Shown here: in pieces, positions 24,998 through 34,915 of the stretch
How positions within the stretch are numbered: the stretch's first letter is position 1
Layout of the letters: the number at the start of each line of letters is the position of its first letter
NCBI GenBank assembly: GCA_030747695.1
Contig: JASLKG010000004.1
Span: 137,184-201,183 of the forward strand
Reading direction: 5' to 3'
Length of the DNA: 64,000 nt
Source of the DNA: Candidatus Poseidoniaceae archaeon
GTDB taxonomy: Archaea > Thermoplasmatota > Poseidoniia > Poseidoniales > Poseidoniaceae
Position numbers and translations under genes: made by a program
The notes under the pieces: model-generated
Databases searched by the model: none
Told to the model about the DNA's origin: nothing
Seen by the model: only the letters and a program-made list of their open reading frames with translations

Positions 24998-25219
24998 ATG
25001 AGTTATACAAGAAATCGAGTTTTGGTTAAATCGTTCGTCTGGAGAATTATAGCAACCCTGACAGGTGCAATAATCACATGGCTTTTGACGGGTGAGATTG
25101 AAACAGCAGGAAAATTCATCATTATCGAATTCCCTTTGAAGATAATGGTTTACTACATCCACGAAAGGGGTTGGGAGTCAATTTCATGGGGAGTGGTTCC
25201 AACCGAATTGAAGGACTAG
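24998..25219 (+). CDS. DUF2061 small membrane protein
   Basis: A 73-residue protein with the DUF2061 pattern: VLVKSFVWRIIATLTGAIITWLLTGE, a second helix, and IHERGWESISWG at the C-terminus. It has two hydrophobic helices. The family's function is not established; it occurs alone or fused to sulfur-assimilation proteins. It converges on the MqnC-like gene. Confidence 0.8.
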   Translation: MSYTRNRVLVKSFVWRIIATLTGAIITWLLTGEIETAGKFIIIEFPLKIMVYYIHERGWESISWGVVPTELKD

Positions 25220-25246
25220 ATGCACTAATACTTCCTTCGGTTTGGT

Positions 25247-26365
25247 TCATTCTGGCGTAGCCAACAAATTGTAACGTGAATTCCTACGTTTTGGCCTAAA
25301 TCCTGCCTTAAGAATTATATTTTGTAACTCTCTTTCTGTGGCCTGCATTTTTTGTGTACCACTTGCAGATACAACATTCTCTTCCATCATTGTAGATCCT
25401 GCATCGTCTGCACCGCCAAGAAGTGCCATTTGGGCTATTTCAAGTCCCATTGTAGGCCATGATGCTTGTATATGCTTAATATTATCAAAAAATAGCCTTG
25501 AAATAGCCAAGTGGCGTAAATATTCGCTTGGACCTGCACCAAGTTCTATCTTGTTTAATCCCCGATTACGTTTCCCATAGGTGTTGTTTTCTAACTGGAC
25601 TGGCCAAGAAATGAATGAGGTAAAACCATTACCGTGTTTTTCAAGACTTGAATCCTGTAATTCTCTGACTCTATCCATGTGTTCAATTCTTTCTTTTGTC
25701 CCTTCGCCAAATCCAAATACATTCGTTGCACTTGTTGTCATCCCTAATGATTGAGCTTCAGACATTACTCTCAACCAATTATCGGGAGAACCCTTTTTGG
25801 GAGAAATGTCTTTTCTTACTTCTTCAACGAGCATTTCAGCACCGCCCCCTGGCAAACCATGCATGCCAGCAGTTTGTAATTCAATTAATACGTCCAATGT
25901 TGACAAACCTGTTATATCTGCAATTCCTTCTATCTCAATTGGACTAAAACAATCAAGGTCAATATCGGGATGATTCTTTCTTAAGTTACCAATTAATTCA
26001 GTATAATATTCAATTCCTAATTCAGGATTTACTCCTCCTTGCATCAGGATTCTAACTCCCTCTATGTCTTCTAATTCAGTTACACGGTCACTGATCTCCT
26101 CAAAGGACTGTGTGTAAACTTCCTCATGACCTGGTGGGCGATAAAATGAACAAAATTGGCAATTAATTGTGCAGACATTGGTATAATTGATATTACGATC
26201 AATCAAATATGTCACTTCATCACTAGAATTTATTTCACAACGACGCTGATGTGCTGCCTTTCTTAGATCATGTATTGAAGCATTATCATACAGTATCATA
26301 GCATCGTCGACACTTAATCTACTGCCAGTTTCCATATGATGTTTGAGGACTTCCCTCCACTGCAC
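25247..26365 (-). CDS. mqnC: Radical SAM enzyme, MqnC-like (menaquinone via futalosine) or CofH-related
   Basis: 372 residues. The radical SAM cluster motif CTINCQFC follows DRNINYTNVC, a hallmark of MqnC (cyclic dehypoxanthinyl futalosine synthase). Further family motifs are GGVNPELGIEYY, LPGGGAEML, IQASWPTMGLEIAQMALLGGADDAGSTMMEENVVSASG. The related CofH makes the F420 chromophore and is the main alternative; the GSTMMEENVVSA stretch occurs in both, but NINYTN favours MqnC. It starts at GTG 26365 with GAGGTG 6 bases upstream, right after the aminopeptidase stop. No other mqn gene is in the window. Confidence 0.75.
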   Translation of the reverse strand: MQWREVLKHHMETGSRLSVDDAMILYDNASIHDLRKAAHQRRCEINSSDEVTYLIDRNINYTNVCTINCQFCSFYRPPGHEEVYTQSFEEISDRVTELEDIEGVRILMQGGVNPELGIEYYTELIGNLRKNHPDIDLDCFSPIEIEGIADITGLSTLDVLIELQTAGMHGLPGGGAEMLVEEVRKDISPKKGSPDNWLRVMSEAQSLGMTTSATNVFGFGEGTKERIEHMDRVRELQDSSLEKHGNGFTSFISWPVQLENNTYGKRNRGLNKIELGAGPSEYLRHLAISRLFFDNIKHIQASWPTMGLEIAQMALLGGADDAGSTMMEENVVSASGTQKMQATERELQNIILKAGFRPKRRNSRYNLLATPE

Positions 26366-26375
26366 CTATTTCACC

Positions 26376-27743
26376 TCAAGCAGTACCAACAATACTTTGA
26401 ATTTCATCAATTGTTTTTGGACAATCTTTCGATAATACATCAGGTCCATTTGCAGTAACAAGTACATCATCTTCAATTCGGATTCCGATATTTGAATATC
26501 TCTCTGGGCACTCTACATCAGGCCTCCATGAACCAAAATACAGCCCCGGCTCAACCGTCAAAACCATCCCTTCTTCTAAGATTCTGGCTTTTCCATCTGG
26601 CCTATAGATTCCGACATCGTGTACATCTAACCCCAACCAATGTCCTGTGTTGTGCATATACCAACTCTTTAATTGTCCATTTTCTGCACACAAGGCTTCA
26701 TCTAGATTTTGATTAATTACTCCTAATTCTATCAATCCCTCAGCAAGGACTTTTCGCGCCGCTTCGTGTGGAGCATCATATTCATTGCCAACCACACAAG
26801 CATTGATTGCTGCAGTTTGGGCATCAAGTACCAGTTGGTAAATTTCCTTTTGAGCATCAGTAAATTTACCATTTACTGGCCAAGATCTAGTAATATCACT
26901 AGCATATCCTCGATATTCACAACCAGCGTCTATTAGTAATATTTCGCCATCATCACAAGTATCAGAATTGACATTATAGTGGAGTATAGTTGCATTTTCA
27001 CCACTCCCAATTATGCAAGGGTAAGCTATTCCACTAGAACCTAGCCATTTGAATACACCCTCGATTACTCCTTCTAATTGCCATTCACCAATACCAGGTT
27101 TTGTATTTCGCATAGCATGTATATGTGCTTGTGAGGCGATCATAGCGGAATGTCGCATTTGTTGAATTTCTGCTGCTGATTTTCTCAATCGAAGTTCATT
27201 AATTCGAGGAGAAGGATCCTCAATAGAATTTGGACCTGTACCAAATTTCTGTCTGGAACGTGATTTAGCCGTAAATGCGTCATTTACTATACTATCAACA
27301 TCTAAGTTGCAACCAGTTTTCACAAGAACTCTAGAACATTTTTCTAATCTATTCGATAGTAAATCAGATAATTCCTCGTAAGTATGTGCCATATCGATCG
27401 GCCAATGCTCTATTGCACCTTCAGCACCAGGGCGACGTCCTTCCCAAATCTCTTTCAACACATCTTTTGGTTGGACAAAGAGGGAAACAACCCAATTTCC
27501 TTCTTCGTTATGTGCCATAAACAACGAATCTGGATCTTCCCATCCACACAGGTACAACATATCACTACTATTTCGGTAGACATAATGTACATCATTTGAT
27601 CTAACAGAGGTCTTGGGAGACGTAATAAGGAGTAAATCATCTGGACGCATTTGAGAGAAGAGGCGTTGCTGCCTTACCTTGTATTCCTCATTTGTAATAC
27701 GAACAGGTTCATCACCAATCGCACTCAAGGACTCCTCCCACAT
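26376..27743 (-). CDS. pepP: Xaa-Pro aminopeptidase, M24B family
   Basis: A 455-residue cytosolic dimetal peptidase that removes N-terminal residues before proline. The aminopeptidase-P N-domain (YKVRQQRLFSQMRPDDLLLIT...) precedes the pita-bread catalytic domain. Metal ligands are visible in LLIDAGCEYRGYASDITRSWP (two Asp), HNTGHWLGLDVHD (His), TVEPGLYF (Glu) and GIRIEDDVLVT (Glu). The ATG lies inside the loop of a CCCAC/GTGGG hairpin, and an AT-rich box about 25 bases upstream suggests a leaderless mRNA. The stop is followed closely by the radical SAM gene. Confidence 0.9.
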   Translation of the reverse strand: MWEESLSAIGDEPVRITNEEYKVRQQRLFSQMRPDDLLLITSPKTSVRSNDVHYVYRNSSDMLYLCGWEDPDSLFMAHNEEGNWVVSLFVQPKDVLKEIWEGRRPGAEGAIEHWPIDMAHTYEELSDLLSNRLEKCSRVLVKTGCNLDVDSIVNDAFTAKSRSRQKFGTGPNSIEDPSPRINELRLRKSAAEIQQMRHSAMIASQAHIHAMRNTKPGIGEWQLEGVIEGVFKWLGSSGIAYPCIIGSGENATILHYNVNSDTCDDGEILLIDAGCEYRGYASDITRSWPVNGKFTDAQKEIYQLVLDAQTAAINACVVGNEYDAPHEAARKVLAEGLIELGVINQNLDEALCAENGQLKSWYMHNTGHWLGLDVHDVGIYRPDGKARILEEGMVLTVEPGLYFGSWRPDVECPERYSNIGIRIEDDVLVTANGPDVLSKDCPKTIDEIQSIVGTA

Positions 27744-27750
27744 GAGTGGG
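27737..27750 (-). promoter_or_regulatory. Hairpin enclosing the pepP start codon
   Basis: CCCAC-ATGA-GTGGG on the plus strand. On the minus strand the pepP ATG lies at the loop (T and A of the loop plus the first stem base). An AAAAATTA block lies about 24 bases upstream. Folding at the 5' end of the mRNA would affect initiation. Confidence 0.4.
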
Positions 27751-27787
27751 GGGGTGAGGCTCTAATTTTTCATCTCTTGCATCGAAT

Positions 27788-29308
27788 CTATTTTTCCTGC
27801 CACATTTCTTCTAAGTTAGATTCTTCTTTACGTGATCTTTCTTGCCACTTAGGAACATTGGAAAATTTTGGACTATTATTTGGTTTTAGAACGTAAATTA
27901 GCATTGAAATCATAAGAAATATTACAGCACCTACAACTAGCATTCCTGTACTACTACTACTCTTCTCTTTTGTACTGATTACTTCAAACTCGTGTGTAAT
28001 ATTTGAGTAAGCTCCATCTTCATCCATTGAAACTATTTCCAATTTATGAATACCTGATTTTAGATTCAACAACTCAAGTTCGCACCACGATTTACATTCT
28101 GAATTACTACCTACAAGGTTACCATCAAGATACCAATATGACACAATATTATCATCCATCCCATCACCATCAATTAAATAGATTTGAATTTGTAAGTTGT
28201 CATCGTCAATTATCATTTCAGGGAAAAAAATCCCATCCTCATGGAATACAGAAACTTCTGGATGCACATTTATGACATTGATCTCACTACTCGTACTCGA
28301 TCTTCTTCCTACTTGATCTATAACTTCAAGAGTTACATTATATGTACCAACTTTACTAGGGTAAATTTGTACAACTAGTGGATTCCACTCTTGTGAATAA
28401 TAAAGTCCGCCATTTACTTCCACAACTTGGCCACCATAGATTATACTCACCTCTCCACTAGGTGCTTCAACATACCAAATGCATTGCAATTCTGAACCCC
28501 ACACTCCATCATTGGAACCGGAACCATCGATGTGAAATTCATCGCCTTCTAATCCTGATGAGGAAGTGCTAAAGTGAGAAATTGGATTAGACTGATCAAC
28601 ATTCAGCCAAATCGTTTCATTCTGAGAACTACGTAACATAGCATCTCGAAGGTGGTATGACAACATCCACCTACCGTCATACATCTCCATAGATGTAGCA
28701 TTCAATTGAAGTGATCCTAAATTGCCATCCCAGGATATGTTTAATTCAAAATTACTAATGGCACTATCGCAAGCTCCATTTGGTGCATGGCATGTTGATA
28801 CAATTAATTTTGAATCAATCAAATTTCCATCTGCAACATAACCACTAGTACTGATTATAATTGATTCGTCAATCACAAACTCTGATTCATGCTCGGGCAA
28901 CAAGACCGGGTTATGTGGGCCTTCACCAATAAAAATCATTATTTCTAGAAGAGTATTCTCCTGTATTATTCGAAGTAAGCAAGCACATTCAATGTCTGAA
29001 ACATTGGCAGAAAGAGACCAGATCCATAAATTATCTGAAACTGGATCAACAGTTGTAAAAAAGGTACCGGATAAGATTTCAGCACCCAAATCTTCTACAT
29101 TATGTGACAAATTAATTAGCAGCCACTCGACATTTAAAGGGGAGTCTTGAGTTGAACCATTTGCAATAAGTGTCCCATTAACCCAAGAACCATCTTCTAA
29201 AGTTGAAGTGAGAGAGGGGGTATAAATCTCATCGGCTTCTCCATCAATTATTGGAATAGATAGCAAGAAGATTACTATCAACAAAACCGGACGGATTCCT
29301 TGAGCCAT
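27788..29308 (-). CDS. Surface protein with Ig/PKD-like domains and C-terminal anchor
   Basis: 506 residues. The N-terminal signal peptide is RPVLLIVIFLLSIPIIDG. Beta-rich extracellular domains follow, including PKD-like segments (PISHFSTSSSGLEGDEFHIDGSGSND... and YNVTLEVIDQVGRRSS). The C-terminal membrane helix (GMLVVGAVIFLMISMLIYVL) has a short basic/acidic tail inside. The ATG at 29308 follows the stop of the TSP3 gene, with GAGG 7 bases upstream; an ATG at 29326 is less likely. It probably forms a surface complex with the preceding TSP3 protein, an inference from coupling. Confidence 0.7.
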   Translation of the reverse strand: MAQGIRPVLLIVIFLLSIPIIDGEADEIYTPSLTSTLEDGSWVNGTLIANGSTQDSPLNVEWLLINLSHNVEDLGAEILSGTFFTTVDPVSDNLWIWSLSANVSDIECACLLRIIQENTLLEIMIFIGEGPHNPVLLPEHESEFVIDESIIISTSGYVADGNLIDSKLIVSTCHAPNGACDSAISNFELNISWDGNLGSLQLNATSMEMYDGRWMLSYHLRDAMLRSSQNETIWLNVDQSNPISHFSTSSSGLEGDEFHIDGSGSNDGVWGSELQCIWYVEAPSGEVSIIYGGQVVEVNGGLYYSQEWNPLVVQIYPSKVGTYNVTLEVIDQVGRRSSTSSEINVINVHPEVSVFHEDGIFFPEMIIDDDNLQIQIYLIDGDGMDDNIVSYWYLDGNLVGSNSECKSWCELELLNLKSGIHKLEIVSMDEDGAYSNITHEFEVISTKEKSSSSTGMLVVGAVIFLMISMLIYVLKPNNSPKFSNVPKWQERSRKEESNLEEMWQEK

Positions 29309-29309
29309 A

Positions 29310-32300
29310 TCATTCCTCAAACGCATTGCAGAGCTGACCTTGTCCAGGGAAACTGTTTATGTCTCTTGGATTAGTATCCCACTTGTATTCACAATAATTG
29401 ACATGCCCATCACCGTCTGTGTCAACCATTCTATCTGCTGCATCAAATGGATCGAAATTAAAGTAATATTCCCACCCAGTAGCCATTCCATCATCGTCAT
29501 GGTCTTGGTAATAGACTTCAGGTCCATCATCCCATTCATCACCATCGGAGTCATTTGATATCGGATTTGTACCATTAATGAATTCTTCATAACTTGTGTA
29601 ATTCTCCAAATTGTCATAGAATCTCTTTCCATCTGGCGTATCTGGATTTATATGGCAATTAGAGGATGTTGGATCATCATAGGAAGGGCAGTACTTTGCA
29701 ATGAGTCCTGAACGGTTTAATCCATCATGATCGGGGTCTTCCATACCATCATCAATACCATCTAAATCAGAATCTATCATAGAAGGATCCATTATTCCAC
29801 GTGCTCCATTTGCAGCAGTAGTTGCATTATCAACAAGACCGTTTTCGAGTGCCTGCTGTGAATATTTTACTTCCCAGCCATCTGGTAACAAATCACCATC
29901 TGTATCATCATCAACCGGATTAGTGTTCCAACGATCAGGTGCCTCAGCACTGTTAGCTAAAGTATCATTATCGACATCATAAGTATCGTCCTTCAATGAA
30001 CCTTCAGAAGGATCCATAGCCCAACGACCATAACATCCCCCACACTTATCATTTGCAGGAATGAGGAAATTGGTGAGATTCATTTCATGTATTTCGTACT
30101 TCTTTTCGAGTATGAAACCACCTAACCAATTCTTCCACATGTAACCCCCGGCATCAAGCCCGCACTCAATCATTGATTCGCAACCAGGAGGAAGCCAAAG
30201 ATCTGTAGCCACCCATAGTGAATGTGACTTTGTATTATCCTCGACAGATTCAACTTGCATTTCCCATCCATCTTCCATTCCATCTGAATCTGTGTCATTA
30301 ATTAGTGGATTAGTTGGGTTCTGGAATGGTCTAGGAACAAATAATACTTCATACCCATCTATCAGGCCATCATCATCAGTATCTGGATCATTAGCATGAG
30401 TAAGGAAATTGTCTAGTCCAAGTATTACTTCTTCACCATCTTCAAGACCATCATTGTCTGTATCATACATACAGGGGCTTGTGAAATACTCCTCTAACCC
30501 TTCGTCGCCAGCCCATGTAAATCCATTCAAAGCTTCAGCTTGATCTCCAAGGCCATCACCATCTGTATCTGCGTTTGATGCATTTGAACCAAAGTCACAA
30601 ACTTCACTAAATTCTTTGAAATCAGATAATCCATCTTCATCTGTATCCCATAGCCCAGGATCTGAGGTTACATGTGTTGTCTGAACTCCGCGATTGACTA
30701 CAAGTATTTCCCAACCAATTACTTCAATTCCATCCTTTAACCCATCACCATCAGTATCAGGATTCAAAGGATCTGTTGATCTTCCATCAATTATTCCATC
30801 TCCATCTGTATCACGGGCATTATATTCCATGACATTGGTGAACATTTCATGTATCTCAACTATCTCAATCCAAACATCAGTTCGGAGTTCAATACTATCG
30901 CCAATTTCCACATTTATTGAATACACATAACCTGCAACAGGAGCAATCAATGGAACTATTTGCCGATTTCCTCCTGAAAGTGTTATTTGTGCACGTGCTA
31001 CTGTTTGATTTGCCTCTACCCAGTCATCAATTGATACGTCAATTGCTGCCACTACTGCAAAGTCCTCAAGTTCTGAGTATGTGACCGCCCCATCGCCATC
31101 AGCATCATATCCATCATGATCGGGATCTAAATCTCGATTGGAACCATCTCTTGGATCAAGTCCATTAGTTGCTTCCCATCCATCTGGCATTCCATCTTGA
31201 TCAGTGTCGAAATGCCATGGTGAAGTAAACTTATTTTCACCAAATGCTAGTGAAACTTGGAATTCTTCAATATTGTTCATCCCATCTTCATCCCAATCTC
31301 CATATCCATCGGAATTATTTGCAGGGCCCAAAAGTTGCTCCCCTGCATTGCCATTACCGTATAACGGATGCTCATTAATATGTGAAAAACAGAACTCGTA
31401 TCCATCTGGCATTCCATCTCCATCTGTATCATAGTCTGAAGGTCCATTCAATGCACCATCTCCATCCATGTCCTCAAGGAACCATGCTAAACCATTGTCG
31501 AGTGCTAATTGTGCAAACGGTGCATCACGGTTTACTTTGTCTAAAAGAGAATTTCCACAATTCTGTCCAGTTGCAAAGCCAATCATAATTGTCGAGTTTG
31601 AAATTTCATCGACATCATTTAACATATCGCCATCTGAATCAGCAAGCGTAGGGTTAGTGCCATAAGTTTCTTCCTCAAAATTGTGAAGTAAATCTTGGTC
31701 AGTATCTAGAACCATGTCACAGGATAACTGTCCATTTTGATTACGTAGATTATCTAAATCAGTTCTTCCAGAACTGCCATCAAATATATCCTCAAGAGCG
31801 TTAACAAGTGAATCTGTCAATAATTCACAATTCCAGTTTCCAGACAACGGGTCAAACATTGTGATATTTGTTCCTGAACCTGCCTGAATCACTGTTTTGT
31901 AACGTACTTCCCATTTGTCATTTAGACCGTCTCCATCAGTATCTGCTCTTCGTGGATCTGTACCTTCATCCATCTCAACCGAATTAATCAGTCCATCACG
32001 ATCGGGATCACCATTAGGACCATCGTCGGGATCTGGCCAAGAGTCGTCTTCTTCCTCAATCTCTCCACCATCGGTATTAGTTTCACCAGGATCATTAATT
32101 TCATCTTCAGAATTTCCTCCATCTAAAGGATTTAATCCATGATCAACTTCCCATCCATCTGACATTCCATCTTTATCAGTGTCCTCATCATCAGGATCAG
32201 TACCATATTGTGCTTCAATTACATCAGCAAGGCCATCATTGTCACGATCCATTGACTGGCCACTATTCGAACCGTCACCGATAATATCGTCAACTGCAGC

Positions 32301-32420
32301 AGAGTCAAAACCACCTGAATCACTTGTTTGGAAGAAACCTGTAGCCCCTACAAATAGGGATCCAAATATCAAGGTGGATACTATAGCGGCATAGGCCATT
32401 TGGTTGTGTGACATTGACAT
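29310..32420 (-). CDS. Large secreted protein built of thrombospondin type 3 repeats
   Basis: 1036 residues with an N-terminal membrane anchor or signal peptide (YAAIVSTLIFGSLFVGATGFF). Nearly the whole protein is made of more than a dozen TSP3-like calcium repeats of the form DTDGDGLxDGxE, often followed by GTDP or a longer insert. Several cysteines lie in the inserts. It should be an extended, calcium-stiffened surface fibre or a scaffold; no enzyme domain is recognised. No C-terminal membrane helix is seen, but the next gene, translated right after it, has one. SD GGAGAG lies before the ATG. Confidence 0.75.
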   Translation of the reverse strand: MSMSHNQMAYAAIVSTLIFGSLFVGATGFFQTSDSGGFDSAAVDDIIGDGSNSGQSMDRDNDGLADVIEAQYGTDPDDEDTDKDGMSDGWEVDHGLNPLDGGNSEDEINDPGETNTDGGEIEEEDDSWPDPDDGPNGDPDRDGLINSVEMDEGTDPRRADTDGDGLNDKWEVRYKTVIQAGSGTNITMFDPLSGNWNCELLTDSLVNALEDIFDGSSGRTDLDNLRNQNGQLSCDMVLDTDQDLLHNFEEETYGTNPTLADSDGDMLNDVDEISNSTIMIGFATGQNCGNSLLDKVNRDAPFAQLALDNGLAWFLEDMDGDGALNGPSDYDTDGDGMPDGYEFCFSHINEHPLYGNGNAGEQLLGPANNSDGYGDWDEDGMNNIEEFQVSLAFGENKFTSPWHFDTDQDGMPDGWEATNGLDPRDGSNRDLDPDHDGYDADGDGAVTYSELEDFAVVAAIDVSIDDWVEANQTVARAQITLSGGNRQIVPLIAPVAGYVYSINVEIGDSIELRTDVWIEIVEIHEMFTNVMEYNARDTDGDGIIDGRSTDPLNPDTDGDGLKDGIEVIGWEILVVNRGVQTTHVTSDPGLWDTDEDGLSDFKEFSEVCDFGSNASNADTDGDGLGDQAEALNGFTWAGDEGLEEYFTSPCMYDTDNDGLEDGEEVILGLDNFLTHANDPDTDDDGLIDGYEVLFVPRPFQNPTNPLINDTDSDGMEDGWEMQVESVEDNTKSHSLWVATDLWLPPGCESMIECGLDAGGYMWKNWLGGFILEKKYEIHEMNLTNFLIPANDKCGGCYGRWAMDPSEGSLKDDTYDVDNDTLANSAEAPDRWNTNPVDDDTDGDLLPDGWEVKYSQQALENGLVDNATTAANGARGIMDPSMIDSDLDGIDDGMEDPDHDGLNRSGLIAKYCPSYDDPTSSNCHINPDTPDGKRFYDNLENYTSYEEFINGTNPISNDSDGDEWDDGPEVYYQDHDDDGMATGWEYYFNFDPFDAADRMVDTDGDGHVNYCEYKWDTNPRDINSFPGQGQLCNAFEE

Positions 32421-32466
32421 TTCTATACTCTCCGCGTATTAACGCAAACTCCTCCACTACTGTAAT

Positions 32467-32477
32467 GGTCATAAACC
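32467..32477 (-). promoter_or_regulatory. TATA-like element of the TSP3 operon
   Basis: GGTTTATGACC on the minus strand, in the 111-base gap before the TSP3 gene. It would give a start near 32446 and a leader of about 25 bases containing GGAGAG. Confidence 0.35.
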
Positions 32478-32507
32478 TTCACGGTGGATGTACAATTCAT
32501 GATTCCC

Positions 32508-32521
32508 CACCCTTTAGGGTG
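32508..32521. terminator. Short hairpin after the 333-residue protein gene
   Basis: CACCC-TTTA-GGGTG, 10 bases after the stop of the upstream minus-strand gene. Stem of only 5 bp and no T-run in the minus direction, so termination is tentative. The loop and arms resemble the hairpin after pntB. Confidence 0.35.
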
Positions 32522-32531
32522 TTTTTGGGTA

Positions 32532-33533
32532 TTATGCCAGCTCATGACGGGAAAATAATTTGATTGTTTTACCTTCAAAATCAACCCTCACTGGTCTGCC
32601 TTCGCATCTAGTCCAAGCACCTGCTAATAAGCCAACTACAAAGGGGGAAGGTGTCTCAAAGAAATCAATACCTACGCCTCCATTACCATCAATTAAAGTT
32701 ACATCTTGAACATGACCCATACCTCGCACGCTCAACAAATTATTCGCAGAATCAATCCAACCTTCACGATCTATTGCAAGAAAGATTTCCTCGCCAGCAA
32801 TATACAGGCGCTTCATGGCAATACTAATTGCCAATGCACCTTCATCCAATCCTGACCATGATTTCCTCTCATCATCATCAATAGAACAATGAAATCCAAC
32901 ACAAAAACTTTCGAGGCGTGTGAACAAACCCAATGGCAGTAAACAATAACGCTGCCCATCAATTCTCCAACCTTTTTCAATATCCATTGTAAACTCATCA
33001 CCAGTATCGAGAATATTTTCTGCTACTGGTTTTGGAGGTTGAATTGGAAGATTGGAATTTTCTAAATCGAGAATAAATGACCCTGGGCCTTTTTCCTCCC
33101 ACAACATACGATACCTTGTAGATTCAATATTTTCCATATTTGCTTGCAAAATTCCTGCTGCAATGGGGGTATAGATTGTATCATCGGCACCACAATTACT
33201 GAAAAATGGTAAACCCCAACCATGTAATTTCCAACGTTTCATTATCAATTTCTGCATTTTCTTTTTCTTGAAAAATCCCCTTTCTAGGAGTTCACCGGAT
33301 GAAATTAAAAATTCTTCTTCATCACAAGCAGCATTTGCTAACTTTCTGCCCATAGGAGTGTCTATCGTCTCTTCAAAAAATCTCCACCATGCTTCTAGAG
33401 CATCTAGTCTCCATAGAGTCCATTGGAATCCTGATTTATCAAGAATAAGTCCCTTGTATGTCGAAAATTTTTGCCCAAGTTGGTGATTCAATTCTGAATC
33501 AAGCAAATTTTTTTCGCTATCAACCAGTGGCAT
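32532..33533 (-). CDS. Unrecognised soluble protein
   Basis: 333 residues, no signal peptide or membrane helix, not recognised. The N-terminal half is helical with many Trp residues (SGFQWTLWRLDALEAWWRFFEET), then a Lys-rich helix (GFFKKKKMQKLIMKRW). The C-terminal half is beta-rich (VGFHCSIDDDERKSW, VDFEGKTIKLFSRHELA). GAGG lies before the ATG. It is 9 bases downstream of glyA and probably in the same operon. Confidence 0.6.
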   Translation of the reverse strand: MPLVDSEKNLLDSELNHQLGQKFSTYKGLILDKSGFQWTLWRLDALEAWWRFFEETIDTPMGRKLANAACDEEEFLISSGELLERGFFKKKKMQKLIMKRWKLHGWGLPFFSNCGADDTIYTPIAAGILQANMENIESTRYRMLWEEKGPGSFILDLENSNLPIQPPKPVAENILDTGDEFTMDIEKGWRIDGQRYCLLPLGLFTRLESFCVGFHCSIDDDERKSWSGLDEGALAISIAMKRLYIAGEEIFLAIDREGWIDSANNLLSVRGMGHVQDVTLIDGNGGVGIDFFETPSPFVVGLLAGAWTRCEGRPVRVDFEGKTIKLFSRHELA

Positions 33534-33542
33534 ATATTTTCC

Positions 33543-34856
33543 TCACAATGGATATCCGTTTCTTTCATCTTCATTGAAACAATATCGAATTATCTGATAG
33601 TTTGACTTAAACGCGCTAACATCGTTCTTTACTTTCTTTGGGTCCTCATTTTCCAATAAGACTCTTGCATAGAATCTTGCAACATCAGTCATTTCATCAA
33701 CTCCCATTCCAACACGAGTCAATTCTTGTACACCTAATCTCAAACCGGATGGTGTCATTGCTTTTGTATCACCAGGTAGCATATTCATGTTAGTGATAAT
33801 ACCTGCGTCCTCTAATTTTCTTGCAGCCTTTGCACCAGCACCAGAATCTAATTCCCCGTGACGAGTTAACACTTGATGTGATTCAGTGTAACCACGTGAT
33901 TCTGCAAGAACATCAAAACCTTCTGAAGCCAGTGCAGATCCAAAGGCTCTAGCATTGGCTACAGTATTTTCTGAAAGACTTGCACCGTATTCTCTGAACT
34001 CTGCAAGTGCAATCACTTTACCAGTGACGTGATGCAAATGATAAGATGAGCATGTGCCGGGAAACACAGCACTGTTCAATTTCCTTTGGAATGTTGGATC
34101 TTCTGATGATGATAGAATAAAACCTCCTTGTGGGCCAGGGAATGTTTTGTGTGATGAACCTGTCATCACATCTGCACCTTCACGTAAAGGATCTTGGAAA
34201 CATCCTCCCGCAATTAAGCCAAGAACATGCGCACCATCATACATTACAGTTGATCCAACCTCATGAGCTGCGTTTGCTAATTCCTCTAAAGGAGTAGGGA
34301 ATAGAAATACAGATTGACCAAATAATGCTATTTTTGGTTTAATCTCGCGTATTAATTCTGCTGCAGCATCAATATCTGGTTCCATACGTTCCTCGTTCCA
34401 AGGATATGTTGAAAGGTTAAGATCACGCAAACCTACTGCACCCATTCTAGCATGTGAAATATGGCCTCCATCTGCTGTTGATACTGCCGTTATTGAGTCA
34501 CCAGGTTTTGCTAATGCCTTTAGTGCAGCGATATTTGAAACAGTACCACTTGTAGATTGTATGTTAGCAAAAGGTGTATTGAATACTTCCTGTGCAAGAT
34601 TTATTCCAATCTCTTCTATTGTATCAAAATCATCACAGCCCTGATAGTATCTCTTGTATGGTAATCCCTCAGCATATCTCCCATGTAAATCACTCGCCAC
34701 AACCTTTTGCACAAGAGGTGAAACAATATTTTCACTTGCAATCATTCCTAATCCTTCACGATATAAGTCTCCACTAGCTTCAACAGATTTTAGGACTTTT
34801 TCCGCAAGTTCTAAGTTTTCTTTTTTAGCCTTCCAATTGCCCTCGGAACCTAGCAT
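33543..34856 (-). CDS. glyA: Serine hydroxymethyltransferase
   Basis: A PLP enzyme interconverting serine and glycine with a folate or tetrahydromethanopterin one-carbon carrier. Motifs: IASENIVSPLVQ, GRYAEGLPYKRYYQGCDDFDTIE, STSGTVSNIAALKAL, YDGAHVLGLI and the PLP-lysine segment TGSSHKTFPGPQGG. About 437 residues from ATG 34856. An in-frame TTG at 34913, 2 bases after the upstream stop, would add 19 residues and cannot be excluded; neither has a clear Shine-Dalgarno. It shares a minus-strand run with the aminotransferase and membrane protein genes. Confidence 0.92.
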   Translation of the reverse strand: MLGSEGNWKAKKENLELAEKVLKSVEASGDLYREGLGMIASENIVSPLVQKVVASDLHGRYAEGLPYKRYYQGCDDFDTIEEIGINLAQEVFNTPFANIQSTSGTVSNIAALKALAKPGDSITAVSTADGGHISHARMGAVGLRDLNLSTYPWNEERMEPDIDAAAELIREIKPKIALFGQSVFLFPTPLEELANAAHEVGSTVMYDGAHVLGLIAGGCFQDPLREGADVMTGSSHKTFPGPQGGFILSSSEDPTFQRKLNSAVFPGTCSSYHLHHVTGKVIALAEFREYGASLSENTVANARAFGSALASEGFDVLAESRGYTESHQVLTRHGELDSGAGAKAARKLEDAGIITNMNMLPGDTKAMTPSGLRLGVQELTRVGMGVDEMTDVARFYARVLLENEDPKKVKNDVSAFKSNYQIIRYCFNEDERNGYPL

Positions 34857-34915
34857 GTAGTCTTGCCATAGTCGTAGGCCTTTGAACCAATTGGTCAAAT
34901 GAGAAAATTTCAAGA

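Noticed and set aside
29310-32420. Repetitive DNA of the TSP3 gene as a mobile or satellite repeat
   Set aside because: The periodicity follows the DTDGDG protein repeat in one continuous frame.
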